Origin: Rhodospirillales bacterium
Lineage (GTDB): Bacteria; Pseudomonadota; Alphaproteobacteria; Reyranellales; Reyranellaceae
NCBI GenBank assembly: GCA_016191685.1
Contig: JACPVT010000110.1
Span: 1-48,969, forward strand
Direction: 5' to 3'
Length of the DNA: 48,969 nucleotides
Both the position numbers and the translations under genes were made by a program. Numbering within the stretch: the stretch's first letter is position 1; every line of letters starts with the position of its first letter. The notes beneath the pieces are model-generated. The model was given only the letters and a program-made list of their open reading frames with translations, did no database searches and was not told where the DNA came from. Below are positions 1 through 8,458 of this stretch, one piece after another.

Positions 1-270
1 ATCGAGGGCAAGACACGCGTGGTCTTCGTCACCGCCTACGACGAGTACGCAGTGCAGGCTTTCGAGCAGCAGGCGCTGGACTATGTGCTGAAGCCGGTGA
101 AGACCGAGCGCCTGGCGCCGCGACGTGGTCGAGCGGCTGGTCGCGCATCTGCGCGAAGCCAGGCGCATGGGCTGCGATCTGGTGGTGTTCCCCGAACTTA
201 CGCTCACCACGTTCTTTCCGCGCTGGTGGATGGCCGACCAGGCCGAAGTCGATTCGTTCTTCGAACGTGA
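1..270 (+). CDS. Partial response-regulator receiver fragment (LytTR type), joined out of frame to foreign sequence
   Basis: The reading frame is open from the first base of the window. Its first 39 or so residues look like the end of a receiver domain: a [12 protein letters not shown] stretch, then DYVLKPV with the conserved lysine of the LKP motif, then TERLA. This pattern is typical of LytTR-family regulators (AlgR/LytR), which control genes after aspartate phosphorylation. From about base 115 the translation turns into Arg/Ala-rich nonsense up to a stop at 270, and the +2 frame instead carries the body of an amidohydrolase. No LytTR DNA-binding domain follows. Only bases 1 to about 117 are therefore credible coding sequence. 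The regulator was cut by a deletion, a rearrangement or an assembly join. Confidence 0.6.
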   Translation: MEGKTRVVFVTAYDEYAVQAFEQQALDYVLKPVKTERLAPRRGRAAGRASARSQAHGLRSGGVPRTYAHHVLSALVDGRPGRSRFVLRT

Positions 271-991
271 AATGCCGGGCAACGAAACGGCGCCATTGTT
301 CAACGAGGCCAGGCAACTCGGCCTGGGCTTCTGTCTGGGCTATGCCGAGCTCGCCAACGAAGGCGGCAAGGTTCGCCGGTTTAACACCTCGATCCTAGTC
401 GAGCGCGACGGCAGCATCGTTTCCAAGTACCGCAAGATCCACCTGCCGGGCCACGCTGAGCACGAGCCGGAGCGCCCGTTCCAGCATCTGGAGAAGCGCT
501 ACTTCGAGGTTGGCAATCTCGGCTTCCCGGTAGTGAAGGCGTTTGGCGGCAACATGGGCATGTGCATCTGCAACGACCGCCGCTGGCCCGAGACCTACCG
601 CGTCATGGGCCTGCAGAATGTCGAGATGGTCCTGCTGGGCTACAACACGCCGCTGCACAATGCGCCGGCCCCCGACCACGATGAGCACAGCTGGTTCCAC
701 AACCAGCTCTCGATGCAGGCTGGTGCCTATCAGAACGGCAGCTGGGTGGTCGGTGTCGCCAAGGGAGGCATGGAGGAGGGCGTGCCCTCGCTCGCCGACA
801 GCATGATCGTGGCGCCGTCGGGCAAGGTGGTGGCGCGCGCCGGCGGTGATGGCGACGAGCTGATCGTCCATCGCTGCGACCTCGATGCCGGCAAGAGCTA
901 CAAGGCGACAACTTTCAATTTCGCCGTCCATCGCCAACCCGACCAATACAGGATGATCGTGGAGCGCAAGGGCGCCGTCGATCCGGCCTGA
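125..991 (+). CDS. N-carbamoyl-D-amino acid hydrolase, N-terminus missing
   Basis: This is a nitrilase-superfamily amidohydrolase. D-carbamoylases split N-carbamoyl-D-amino acids into the D-amino acid, CO2 and ammonia, after a hydantoinase. Family hallmarks are [34 protein letters not shown] and [10 protein letters not shown]. The catalytic triad is visible as E24, K104 and C149 counted from the GTG at 125. In the known enzyme these are E47, K127 and C172, a constant offset of 23 residues, so the first strand of the fold is missing. The frame continues upstream only to the junction near base 115, where response-regulator sequence begins. As drawn, the protein is probably unstable or inactive, and GTG 125 is a default start rather than a supported one. 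Downstream, a strong hairpin begins at base 999. Confidence 0.8.
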   Translation: MVERLVAHLREARRMGCDLVVFPELTLTTFFPRWWMADQAEVDSFFEREMPGNETAPLFNEARQLGLGFCLGYAELANEGGKVRRFNTSILVERDGSIVSKYRKIHLPGHAEHEPERPFQHLEKRYFEVGNLGFPVVKAFGGNMGMCICNDRRWPETYRVMGLQNVEMVLLGYNTPLHNAPAPDHDEHSWFHNQLSMQAGAYQNGSWVVGVAKGGMEEGVPSLADSMIVAPSGKVVARAGGDGDELIVHRCDLDAGKSYKATTFNFAVHRQPDQYRMIVERKGAVDPA

Positions 992-998
992 GAGCTAC

Positions 999-1069
999 GG
1001 AAGCGCAACGTCTTGCGCGCTTCCTGCGGCTTGCCTATCTGACCTTGCACTTGGCGGGTACGACCCCGC
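999..1069 (+). promoter_or_regulatory. Two hairpins in the leader of the guanidinium exporter gene
   Basis: The first hairpin (999-1024) has a perfect 6-bp core, GCGCAA with loop CGTC and TTGCGC, flanked by GGAA/TTCC. The second (1054-1069) is GCGGG, loop TACGAC, CCCGC. It ends 20 bases before the ATG and just upstream of the GAAGGG ribosome-binding site at 1077-1082. Guanidine-II (mini-ykkC) riboswitches consist of two hairpins with ACGR loops and often precede sugE/gdx genes. The second loop contains ACGA, but the first carries ACGT with the wrong closure. The resemblance is suggestive and not a consensus match. The first hairpin could simply end the upstream transcript, although it lacks a T tract. 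Confidence 0.3.
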
Positions 1070-1089
1070 TTCTTGCGAAGGGTGCATCC

Positions 1090-1410
1090 ATGGCTTGGCT
1101 CATTCTCCTCGTTGCCGGTCTCTGCGAGATCGGTTGGGCGACCGGACTGAAATACACCGAAGGCTTCACGCGTCTTATGCCGACGATCCTGACGGTCACG
1201 TCGATGGTCGTGAGTATTGTCCTTCTCGGCATTGCCCTGAAGACGCTGCCCGTCGGGACAGGCTACGCGGTTTGGACCGGCATCGGTGCCGTCGGCACGG
1301 CGATCACGGGCATCCTCCTGTTCGGCGAGTCGACGGACCTCATGCGCCTCGCCTCGATCGGGCTGATCATTGCCGGCATCGTCGGATTGAAGCTCACAAG
1401 CGCAGTCTAG
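1090..1410 (+). CDS. sugE: SMR-family guanidinium exporter (Gdx/SugE)
   Basis: This 106-residue small multidrug resistance protein has four predicted membrane helices and works as an antiparallel dimer in the inner membrane. It matches the Gdx (SugE) subtype, which exchanges guanidinium for protons, rather than EmrE. Visible features are the essential membrane glutamate E13 followed by W16, then S42, Y59 and W62 in a [11 protein letters not shown] motif, and a GLKLTSAV end. The start is ATG 1090 with GAAGGG 7 bases upstream; an in-frame GTG at 1045 has no such site. The gene stands alone. Its stop codon overlaps the stop of the convergent NTF2-like gene within the palindrome CTAG. Two leader hairpins may regulate it. 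Gdx against a general drug pump cannot be proven from sequence alone. Confidence 0.9.
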   Translation: MAWLILLVAGLCEIGWATGLKYTEGFTRLMPTILTVTSMVVSIVLLGIALKTLPVGTGYAVWTGIGAVGTAITGILLFGESTDLMRLASIGLIIAGIVGLKLTSAV

Positions 1411-1874
1411 ATGACGGCGCTCTTCGTAAACTTGCCGAAGCTGCGCTCCGGGGTTCCGCGGAACAGCGACATGTGCGTGTGGGTGGCGACGAACGGATCG
1501 CCCACCGCCTTGCGGCCGAGGACGGCCGTGGTCCGCCCGGGACGGTCGAAGGGATCGCTGTTGGGATGGAAACCGTCCGACTGCCACACGGCCATGCCGA
1601 CTGCCGTCAGCCGGTCGGCCGAGACGATGGCCTCGACCTTATCGAGATCGTAGCGGAAATTGCGGATCGTACCCCACACATTGCGCCACTGTTTCTGCTC
1701 GGCAAGATCACGGCCATGCATGAAGTCGGTGAAGGTGCCGAAGGCGATCATGTCGTCGGCAAAGATCGGCCGTGCGCCCTCGTAGTCGACGGCGCGGCAG
1801 TGCTTCGACAATGTGTCGAACCAGGCGCGCACGGCGGCGAGGTCGTCGGGACTGACAGGCGAGCGAAGCTTCAT
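1407..1874 (-). CDS. NTF2-like/SnoaL-type nuclear-transport-factor fold protein
   Basis: The product is 155 residues. It has the SnoaL/ketosteroid-isomerase-like pattern: an N-terminal helix ([16 protein letters not shown]), the [17 protein letters not shown] strand-turn, a [14 protein letters not shown] segment and a C-terminal [10 protein letters not shown] strand. Such cone-shaped proteins include isomerases, hydrolases and stress proteins of unknown substrate, usually cytosolic; I see no signal peptide. ATG 1874 is preceded by a good AGGAG site. The frame could extend 16 codons further but without support. The stop overlaps the sugE stop by three bases in convergent orientation. The GNAT gene is upstream on the same strand, about 50 bases away, so the two may share a transcript. 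The substrate cannot be named. Confidence 0.75.
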   Translation of the reverse strand: MKLRSPVSPDDLAAVRAWFDTLSKHCRAVDYEGARPIFADDMIAFGTFTDFMHGRDLAEQKQWRNVWGTIRNFRYDLDKVEAIVSADRLTAVGMAVWQSDGFHPNSDPFDRPGRTTAVLGRKAVGDPFVATHTHMSLFRGTPERSFGKFTKSAVI

Positions 1875-1922
1875 TGCGGATCTCCTGGACGTTGCGATAC
1901 CTGAGTTCGACTCGAAACCCAC

Positions 1923-2381
1923 TTAAGGTGGTGCCAGGGAGCGCTCCATGATGATGGTACGCTCGTCGCCGTGGTAACTGTCGCGCACGGCCTTGAAACC
2001 CAGCTTGGAATAGAAGTGCTCTGCGGTAACCGACGATGGGACTGTAAGCGCTTCCACGCCCATCTCGCGCGCGGCGCGCTCGACCTCGGCCATGAGACGC
2101 CTGCCGACGCCTCGCCCCTGGAGATCGGGTGCCACGAATACCGTTCGAACGACCTTTCCGTCCAGGCTGGCGGTCCCGACAAGCCGGTCGCCTGTCACGG
2201 CAACGAAGACTTTTCGTCTGCCCATCAACTTCAGCACCTCGGCAGGGCTGAAGTTCTTCACCAGCCGTTCGATGACCTCCTGCGAATAGTCCTTGGTGTT
2301 GGATTCTCGGAGCGCCCGCAGGATCACCGAGCTCACGTCTGCTGCATCGCCCTCATGGGCAGCCCGGATCACGCACTCCAT
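1923..2381 (-). CDS. GNAT-family N-acetyltransferase
   Basis: This 152-residue protein has the GNAT fold. The acetyl-CoA pyrophosphate-binding motif is Q88-G-R-G-V-G-R (the Q/R-x-x-G-x-G/A motif A), preceded by the strand TVFVAPDLQ and followed by the motif B strand and AEHFYSKLGFKAV near the C-terminus. It would transfer an acetyl group from acetyl-CoA to an amine; the substrate is not evident. ATG 2381 is chosen because GGAAGG lies 8 bases upstream. The longer open frame runs back into the peptidase gene and is not supported. The NTF2-like gene follows on the same strand. Confidence 0.85.
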   Translation of the reverse strand: MECVIRAAHEGDAADVSSVILRALRESNTKDYSQEVIERLVKNFSPAEVLKLMGRRKVFVAVTGDRLVGTASLDGKVVRTVFVAPDLQGRGVGRRLMAEVERAAREMGVEALTVPSSVTAEHFYSKLGFKAVRDSYHGDERTIIMERSLAPP

Positions 2382-2427
2382 CGCTGCACCTTCCACCATT
2401 CTGCGATTCTCGGCGTGTCGCGCAAAT

Positions 2428-3258
2428 CTAAAGTCCGAAGCGCTGCCAGTGCAGGCGCTCCTCGATCGCGACAAGGGTCGCAGGTCCGATTTCATCCAGT
2501 CCGGTGGCAAGGCCGAAGCGGGACAGCAGGCGGCGGCGCGGTCCGATCACCGGCAGGCGCACCTTGGCGCCGTAACGTGCCTGCAGGGTGGCGCGAAGTT
2601 CGCCCAAACCATCCGCCAGCCCCAATTCAAGACCGCGCTTGCCGGTCCAGAATTCGCCGTTGAACAGCGCCGCCTCATCGCCCTTGAGGCGCGAGGCCCG
2701 GCGTTGGCGAACCCAATCCTTGAATCCGTCGTGGATTTCCGCCTGCAGGCGTTTCAGGCGTTCTACGTCCTCGGGATTCTCGGGGCGAAACGGATCGAGC
2801 ATCGCCTTGCGCTCTCCCGACGTGTGCACGCGGCGTTCGACGCCATGACGGGCGATCAGATCCTGGAAGCCGAAGCCCGCGCTGATGACGCCGATCGAGC
2901 CCACGATCGAACTGGGATCGACGATGATCTCGTCGGCCGCGCAGGCAAGCCAGTAGCCGCCCGAGGCCGCCACGTCCTCGACGAAGGCGATCACCGGCAG
3001 GCCCTTTTCCGCAGCATGAAGGCGGATGCGCTGGGCGATCAATGCCGACTGCACCGGCGAGCCTCCGGGCGAGTTGATCGCGAGCGCCACCGCCTTGGCG
3101 CCGCGCATGTCGAAGGCCCGTTTGAGCAAGGGTGCCACCTGGTCGATGGACAGGCTGCGGCCCGCCAGCAGGCCACCGGTGGAGGCAATGACGCCCGCCA
3201 GCCGGATCACCGGCACGGTGGGGGTACGGCGGAAGCGGTCTCTGATCCAATTCAACAT
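2428..3258 (-). CDS. S49 family peptidase (SppA/SohB-like, short form without membrane anchor)
   Basis: This is a 276-residue member of the ClpP/crotonase-fold S49 peptidases, which use a Ser-Lys dyad to degrade cleaved signal peptides or membrane-associated peptides. The oxyanion motif INSPGGSP (61-68), the nucleophile S99 in AASGGYWLA and the general base K151 in SGERKAMLDPF are all present. It is the short one-domain type. Unlike many SppA proteins it has no N-terminal transmembrane helix, only a basic MLNWIRDRFRR start. ATG 3258 is used; a TTG at 3294 would overlap the preceding gene. The broken methyltransferase lies directly upstream on the same strand, a neighbourhood often seen beside ispB in alphaproteobacteria. 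Confidence 0.88.
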   Translation of the reverse strand: MLNWIRDRFRRTPTVPVIRLAGVIASTGGLLAGRSLSIDQVAPLLKRAFDMRGAKAVALAINSPGGSPVQSALIAQRIRLHAAEKGLPVIAFVEDVAASGGYWLACAADEIIVDPSSIVGSIGVISAGFGFQDLIARHGVERRVHTSGERKAMLDPFRPENPEDVERLKRLQAEIHDGFKDWVRQRRASRLKGDEAALFNGEFWTGKRGLELGLADGLGELRATLQARYGAKVRLPVIGPRRRLLSRFGLATGLDEIGPATLVAIEERLHWQRFGL

Positions 3259-3283
3259 GGCCGGCACTGTCGCGGCGGGCGCG

Positions 3284-3816
3284 CTAGAAGGCAAGCGGAG
3301 CGGCGTGGCGCAGGATCGCTTCGGCTTCTTCCGTATAGCCGCCCTCCGGGCGATGCAGGACGAGGGGCGGCGAGGGGTGTCGCACCGCCGTACCTGCCCG
3401 CCGGGCGCGCAGCAGGACGCGCGCGGCGGGCGGGAGGAGCTTCACGGTCACATTGCCCCAGCCCAGCCGCACGAGATGATCCACGATCTCCTCCAGCCGG
3501 TCGCTGCGATGGATCACGGTCAACGTGCCCGTCGGTTTCAGGCCACCTACCGCCACGGTGAGCCAGCGGGCGAGATCGGCACTTGATTCGACGGTGGCCA
3601 ACGCCTTGCGCCCGGTACGCGTGCGGCCAGGCAGAGGCCCACGGCGCCGACACCGGCGCCGAGGTCGAGCACGCGATCGCCCGGCGCCGCCTCGATTGCG
3701 GCGGCGAGCAGCACGGCATCCACGGCGACACGATAACCACGCGGCGGCTGCAACAACCGGACGCGGCCACCCAGCAAGGCATTTTCGGTTGGAACCGTTT
3801 CCATGCTAGGCATCAT
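3284..3816 (-). pseudogene. TrmN6-type tRNA1(Val) adenine-N6 methyltransferase with internal frameshifting deletion
   Basis: The N-terminal piece (3816 to about 3606) reads LLGGRVRLLQPPRGYRVAVDAVLLAAA, then the SAM-binding motif DLGAGVGAVGLCLAARVPGA. The C-terminal piece is in another frame (from about 3613 down to 3284). It reads GRKALATVESSADLARWL, then TLTVIHRSDRLEEIV and a C-terminal tail. Intact homologues are about 250 residues and carry some 65-75 residues between these parts, including the catalytic NPPY motif. Here that block is gone and the two frames meet at the shared bases GGGCGCAAGG. Neither piece can methylate. The family acts on A37 of tRNA-Val. The cause may be a real microhomology deletion or an assembly collapse. 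Its divergent neighbour ispB and downstream sppA are intact. Confidence 0.85.
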
Positions 3817-3820
3817 CTCA

Positions 3821-3833
3821 CGACATCGTGTCG
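3821..3833. promoter_or_regulatory. Inverted repeat between divergent genes
   Basis: CGACA-TCG-TGTCG is a perfect 5-bp-arm inverted repeat. It lies in the 54-base gap between the methyltransferase remnant (minus) and the polyprenyl synthase (plus), where divergent promoters must sit. It could be a small operator, but no partner regulator is adjacent and no clear promoter boxes flank it. Confidence 0.25.
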
Positions 3834-3870
3834 CAATAACCAGGCATCATCGGGCAACTATTCTCCCATC

Positions 3871-4890
3871 ATGGCAAAGGTCGTCTCCCTCGAAGGAATG
3901 CGCCGGACTCCCAGCCTGGAGCCGCTGCTGTCGCTCTGCGCCGACGACATGGCGCGGATCGACCGAGAAATCCTGGCACGGATGCGCTCGCCCGTGAGCC
4001 TGATTCCCGAACTCGCCAACCATCTGGTTGGCGCCGGCGGTAAACGCATGCGGCCTCTGCTCACGGTCGCATCGGCCAGGCTCTGCGGCTATGCCGACGA
4101 AGACGACCGCCACATCAAGCTCGCGACGTGCGTCGAGTTCATCCATTCCGCCACCCTCCTGCACGACGACGTGGTCGATGTGAGCGCGCTCCGGCGCGGC
4201 AAGCCGTCGGCCAACTCGGTGTGGGGCGACAAGGCCTCGGTGCTGGTCGGCGACTTCCTGTTCACGCGCTCCTTCGAATTGATGGTCGACGTCGGCTCGC
4301 TCGACATCCTGGGCGTGCTGTCGCGCGCCTCCTCGACGATCGCCGAGGGCGAGGTGCTGCAACTCGTCAGCCAACGCGACACCAGCACGCCGGAAGCGAC
4401 CTATCTCGAAGTGATCAAGGCCAAGACCGCCAAGCTGTTCGCCGCGGCGGCCGAGGTCGGCGCCATGATCGCTGGCCGCAACGGGCCGGAGCGCGTGGCG
4501 CTGGAAAGCTTCGGCATGAACCTCGGCATCGCCTTCCAGCTCGTCGACGATGCCCTGGACTACGTCGGGCGGCAGGCCGATCTCGGCAAGGCCGTGGGCG
4601 ACGATTTCCGCGAGGGCAAGATCACCCTGCCGGTCATCCTGGCCTTCCTGCGCGGCGGTGCGGTCGACCGCGAGTTCTGGAAGCGGACCATCGAGAAGCT
4701 GGATCAGCGCGACGGTGACCTCGAGCACGCCCAGGCGCTCATGCAGCGCCACCATTCGGTGACCGACACGCTGGAGCGCGCGCGCCACTACGGCGCCATG
4801 GCGCGCGACGCGCTCGGCCTGTTTCCCGATACACCGCTCAAGGCAGCTCTGCTCGAGGCCGTCGATTTCGCCATCGACCGGGCCCACTGA
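3871..4890 (+). CDS. ispB: Polyprenyl (octaprenyl/decaprenyl) diphosphate synthase
   Basis: This 339-residue all-helical trans-prenyltransferase condenses isopentenyl diphosphate units onto an allylic primer to make the long side chain of ubiquinone. The first aspartate-rich motif is LLHDDVVD (DDVVD at 99-103). The second is QLVDDALDY (226-230), and GAGGKRMRPLL (56-64) binds the IPP phosphate. Small residues before the first motif fit a long-chain product, but length (C40-C50) cannot be fixed by eye. ATG 3871 begins MAKVVSLEGM, the usual start in alphaproteobacterial homologues; no strong ribosome-binding site is visible. It is divergent from the methyltransferase remnant, and glycerol kinase follows after 12 bases on the same strand. 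Confidence 0.95.
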   Translation: MAKVVSLEGMRRTPSLEPLLSLCADDMARIDREILARMRSPVSLIPELANHLVGAGGKRMRPLLTVASARLCGYADEDDRHIKLATCVEFIHSATLLHDDVVDVSALRRGKPSANSVWGDKASVLVGDFLFTRSFELMVDVGSLDILGVLSRASSTIAEGEVLQLVSQRDTSTPEATYLEVIKAKTAKLFAAAAEVGAMIAGRNGPERVALESFGMNLGIAFQLVDDALDYVGRQADLGKAVGDDFREGKITLPVILAFLRGGAVDREFWKRTIEKLDQRDGDLEHAQALMQRHHSVTDTLERARHYGAMARDALGLFPDTPLKAALLEAVDFAIDRAH

Positions 4891-4902
4891 CACTCCCGCG
4901 CG

Positions 4903-6387
<1,485 letters not shown>

Positions 6388-6443
6388 TGGCTGGCCAATT
6401 CATGATTGCTGGTTGGCGGCGCGGCCTCTAGGTTGCGCCCGCC

Positions 6444-7196
6444 ATGCGGACCCGTACGAACCCCGTCTATTGCAGCATCGACACTATCGATCTTGCCCAG
6501 GCCACCAGGCTCATCCAGAGCATTGCCGGGGGCCCGAAGCCGGCCGTCGGCGGCATCAAGCTCGGGCTGGAATTCTTCCTGGCACACGGCGCGCCCGGCG
6601 TACGCTACGCTTTTCCGACGCCGGTACGAGCCACGGGCGTGGGCTTCTTCCTCGACCTGAAATTGCACGATATTCCCAACACCGTGGCCGGCGGCATCCG
6701 CGCCGTGGTCGAACTGGCCCCCAACTTCATCACTCTCCATGCCAGCGGCGGCCGCGAGATGATGAAGGCGGCAGTGGAGGAGGCCGGCACCCAGGCCGCC
6801 AAATTCAACGTGCCGCGGCCCAAGCTTCTTGGCGTGACGGTTCTGACCTCGCTCGACCGCTCCGACCTCGAGGCGACGGGCGTCAACGCCGATCCGTCGG
6901 CCCAAGTACTGCGGCTGGCGGCTCTGGCACACGAGAGCGGACTCGACGGCGTGATCTGCTCGCCGCTCGAGATCGCGGCGTTGCGCAAGCAATGCGGCCC
7001 TGATTTCGTCCTGATGGTACCCGGCATCCGGCCCGTCGGCAGCGCGGCCAACGACCAGAAGCGGGCCATGACGCCGCGCCAGGCGGTCGATCTCGGCGCC
7101 ACTAATCTGGTCGTCGGCCGGCCGATCTACCAGGCCGCAGACCCGCGCGCGGCGGCCGAGGCCATCGCGCGCGAGGCCGGCGTCAACGATCTATGA
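6444..7196 (+). CDS. pyrF: Orotidine 5'-phosphate decarboxylase
   Basis: This 250-residue TIM-barrel enzyme converts OMP to UMP, the last step of de novo pyrimidine synthesis. The catalytic charge network is visible: D13 in SIDTIDLAQA, K39 in GIKLGLEFF, and D71-x-K73-x-x-D76 in the signature DLKLHDIPNTV. Further signatures are LLGVTVLTS and the phosphate-gripper end LVVGRPIYQAADPRAA. The start is ATG 6444. The last four bases (ATGA) overlap the start of trpF, so the two are translationally coupled, an arrangement common in alphaproteobacteria. This gene opens the pyrF-trpF-ridA-trpB-trpA run. Confidence 0.96.
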   Translation: MRTRTNPVYCSIDTIDLAQATRLIQSIAGGPKPAVGGIKLGLEFFLAHGAPGVRYAFPTPVRATGVGFFLDLKLHDIPNTVAGGIRAVVELAPNFITLHASGGREMMKAAVEEAGTQAAKFNVPRPKLLGVTVLTSLDRSDLEATGVNADPSAQVLRLAALAHESGLDGVICSPLEIAALRKQCGPDFVLMVPGIRPVGSAANDQKRAMTPRQAVDLGATNLVVGRPIYQAADPRAAAEAIAREAGVNDL

Positions 7197-7828
7197 GCGT
7201 CGAAGCCAAGATCTGTGGCCTCTCAGCACCTGACACGGTGGATGCCGCGGTGCAGGGTGGTGCCCGCTGGGTCGGCTTCGTCACCTATCCGCGCTCGCCG
7301 CGCCACATCTCCACTGAAGTGCTGCACATGCTGGGCGCGCGGGTCCCGAAGAGCGTTGGCCGGGTCGGCCTGTTCGTCGATCCCGACGATGCGCTGCTCG
7401 ACGAGCGGCTGGCGACCGGCGCGATCGACATGCTGCAGCTTCAGGGCTCCGAGACGCCCGAACGCGTGGCCGGATTGAAGGCACGGACGGGCAAGGCCGT
7501 GATGAAAGTGATCAATGTCGCCACGCGCGAGGATGCCGAACGCGGCATCGCGGCCTATGCGTCGGTGGCCGACCGACTGATGTTCGAGCCGGCTGGCGGC
7601 GTCCTGCCCGGGGGCAACGCCAAGGTCTTCGATTGGACGATCCTGCGTGGCCTCACCGTGCCGCTGCCCTGGTTCCTGGCCGGCGGCCTCACGCCCGACA
7701 ATGTAACCGAGGCGGTGCGCGTGACCGGCGCGCCGACGGTGGACGTTTCTTCTGGCGTCGAATCGAGCCGGGGTGTGAAATCGATCGAACTGATTCGTGC
7801 CTTCCTCGACCGGGTGAAGGCGCTCTGA
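7193..7828 (+). CDS. trpF: Phosphoribosylanthranilate isomerase
   Basis: This 211-residue (beta/alpha)8 enzyme catalyses the Amadori rearrangement of N-(5-phosphoribosyl)anthranilate in tryptophan synthesis. It has the catalytic C8 in KICGL, R37 in SPRHIS, GLFVDP, LQLQGSETPE, and the phosphate-binding PGGNAKVFDW and FLAGGLTPDNV motifs. One oddity: the general-acid aspartate expected in an FDAKPP-like strand is a glutamate here (FEPAGG, E132, codon 7586-7588). It overlaps pyrF by four bases. A RidA-like gene follows 11 bases downstream. Confidence 0.93.
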   Translation: MSVEAKICGLSAPDTVDAAVQGGARWVGFVTYPRSPRHISTEVLHMLGARVPKSVGRVGLFVDPDDALLDERLATGAIDMLQLQGSETPERVAGLKARTGKAVMKVINVATREDAERGIAAYASVADRLMFEPAGGVLPGGNAKVFDWTILRGLTVPLPWFLAGGLTPDNVTEAVRVTGAPTVDVSSGVESSRGVKSIELIRAFLDRVKAL

Positions 7829-7839
7829 AGGGGACATGC

Positions 7840-8400
7840 ATGAAGGTTGAGCAACGATTGAAGGAGCTCGGCATCGAGCTCGCCAAGCCCACGACGCCGG
7901 TGGGCAGCTACGTCAACGCCGTGCGCACCGGCAATCTGCTCTATCTTGCCGGCAAGGGCCCGGGCCTGCCGGGCAAGCCGCTGCCCGTGGGCAAGCTCGG
8001 CCGCGACTTCTCCATCGATCAAGGCTACGGCTTCGCGCGCGACACCGGCCTCAGCATTCTCGCCGCCCTCAAGGAAGAGCTGGGCGACCTCGACCGCGTG
8101 AAGCGCATCGTCAAGGTGCTGGGCATGGTCAATGCCACGTCGGAATACGGCAGCCAGCCGGAAGTGATCAACGGCTGCTCCGACCTCTTCGTGGAAGTGT
8201 TCGGCGAGCGTGGCCGCCATGCGCGCTCGGCGGTCGGCATGGGCTCGCTGCCGCGCGGCATTCCGGTCGAGATCGAGGTGATCGTCGAGATCGAGGAGGC
8301 ACCCGCCCCGCGCGCCGCTGCGGCCAAGCCGGCAGCCAAGCGCAAGGTGGCGCCAAAGGCCAAGGCCAAGAAGAAATCGGCCAAGAAAAAGAAACGCTAG
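7840..8400 (+). CDS. RidA/YjgF-family protein with a lysine-rich C-terminal tail
   Basis: Residues 1-150 are a YjgF/Rid domain ([35 protein letters not shown]). These trimers hydrolyse reactive 2-aminoacrylate and related imines. The arginine that binds the carboxylate in active RidA is kept as R129, and the IEIE-like end strand is VEIEV. Residues 152-186 form an extra tail of Ala, Pro and Lys repeats ending [10 protein letters not shown], resembling the tails of histone-H1-like bacterial proteins. Ordinary RidA ends at about residue 150. ATG 7840 is preceded by GAAGGGG. The gene lies between trpF and trpB, so its position suggests a role near tryptophan synthase, whose beta subunit works through an aminoacrylate intermediate. 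That link is inference. Confidence 0.88.
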   Translation: MKVEQRLKELGIELAKPTTPVGSYVNAVRTGNLLYLAGKGPGLPGKPLPVGKLGRDFSIDQGYGFARDTGLSILAALKEELGDLDRVKRIVKVLGMVNATSEYGSQPEVINGCSDLFVEVFGERGRHARSAVGMGSLPRGIPVEIEVIVEIEEAPAPRAAAAKPAAKRKVAPKAKAKKKSAKKKKR

Positions 8401-8405
8401 GGCTT

Positions 8406-8434
8406 TTGACCGACCCCTGCCGGGACTGCTAAGT
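8406..8434 (+). promoter_or_regulatory. Possible promoter before trpB
   Basis: TTGACC at 8406-8411 and CTAAGT at 8429-8434 are separated by 17 bases, 25 bases before the trpB ATG. The -35 box is good and the -10 box is weak. It would give trpBA its own promoter inside the operon. Confidence 0.3.
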
Positions 8435-8458
8435 CCGCCCGTCCCGACAGGAACCGCG

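Noticed and set aside
7840-8400. RidA tail as a frameshift artefact
   Set aside because: The same frame runs through tail and domain, with a normal stop and spacer before trpB; codon use in the tail matches the domain.
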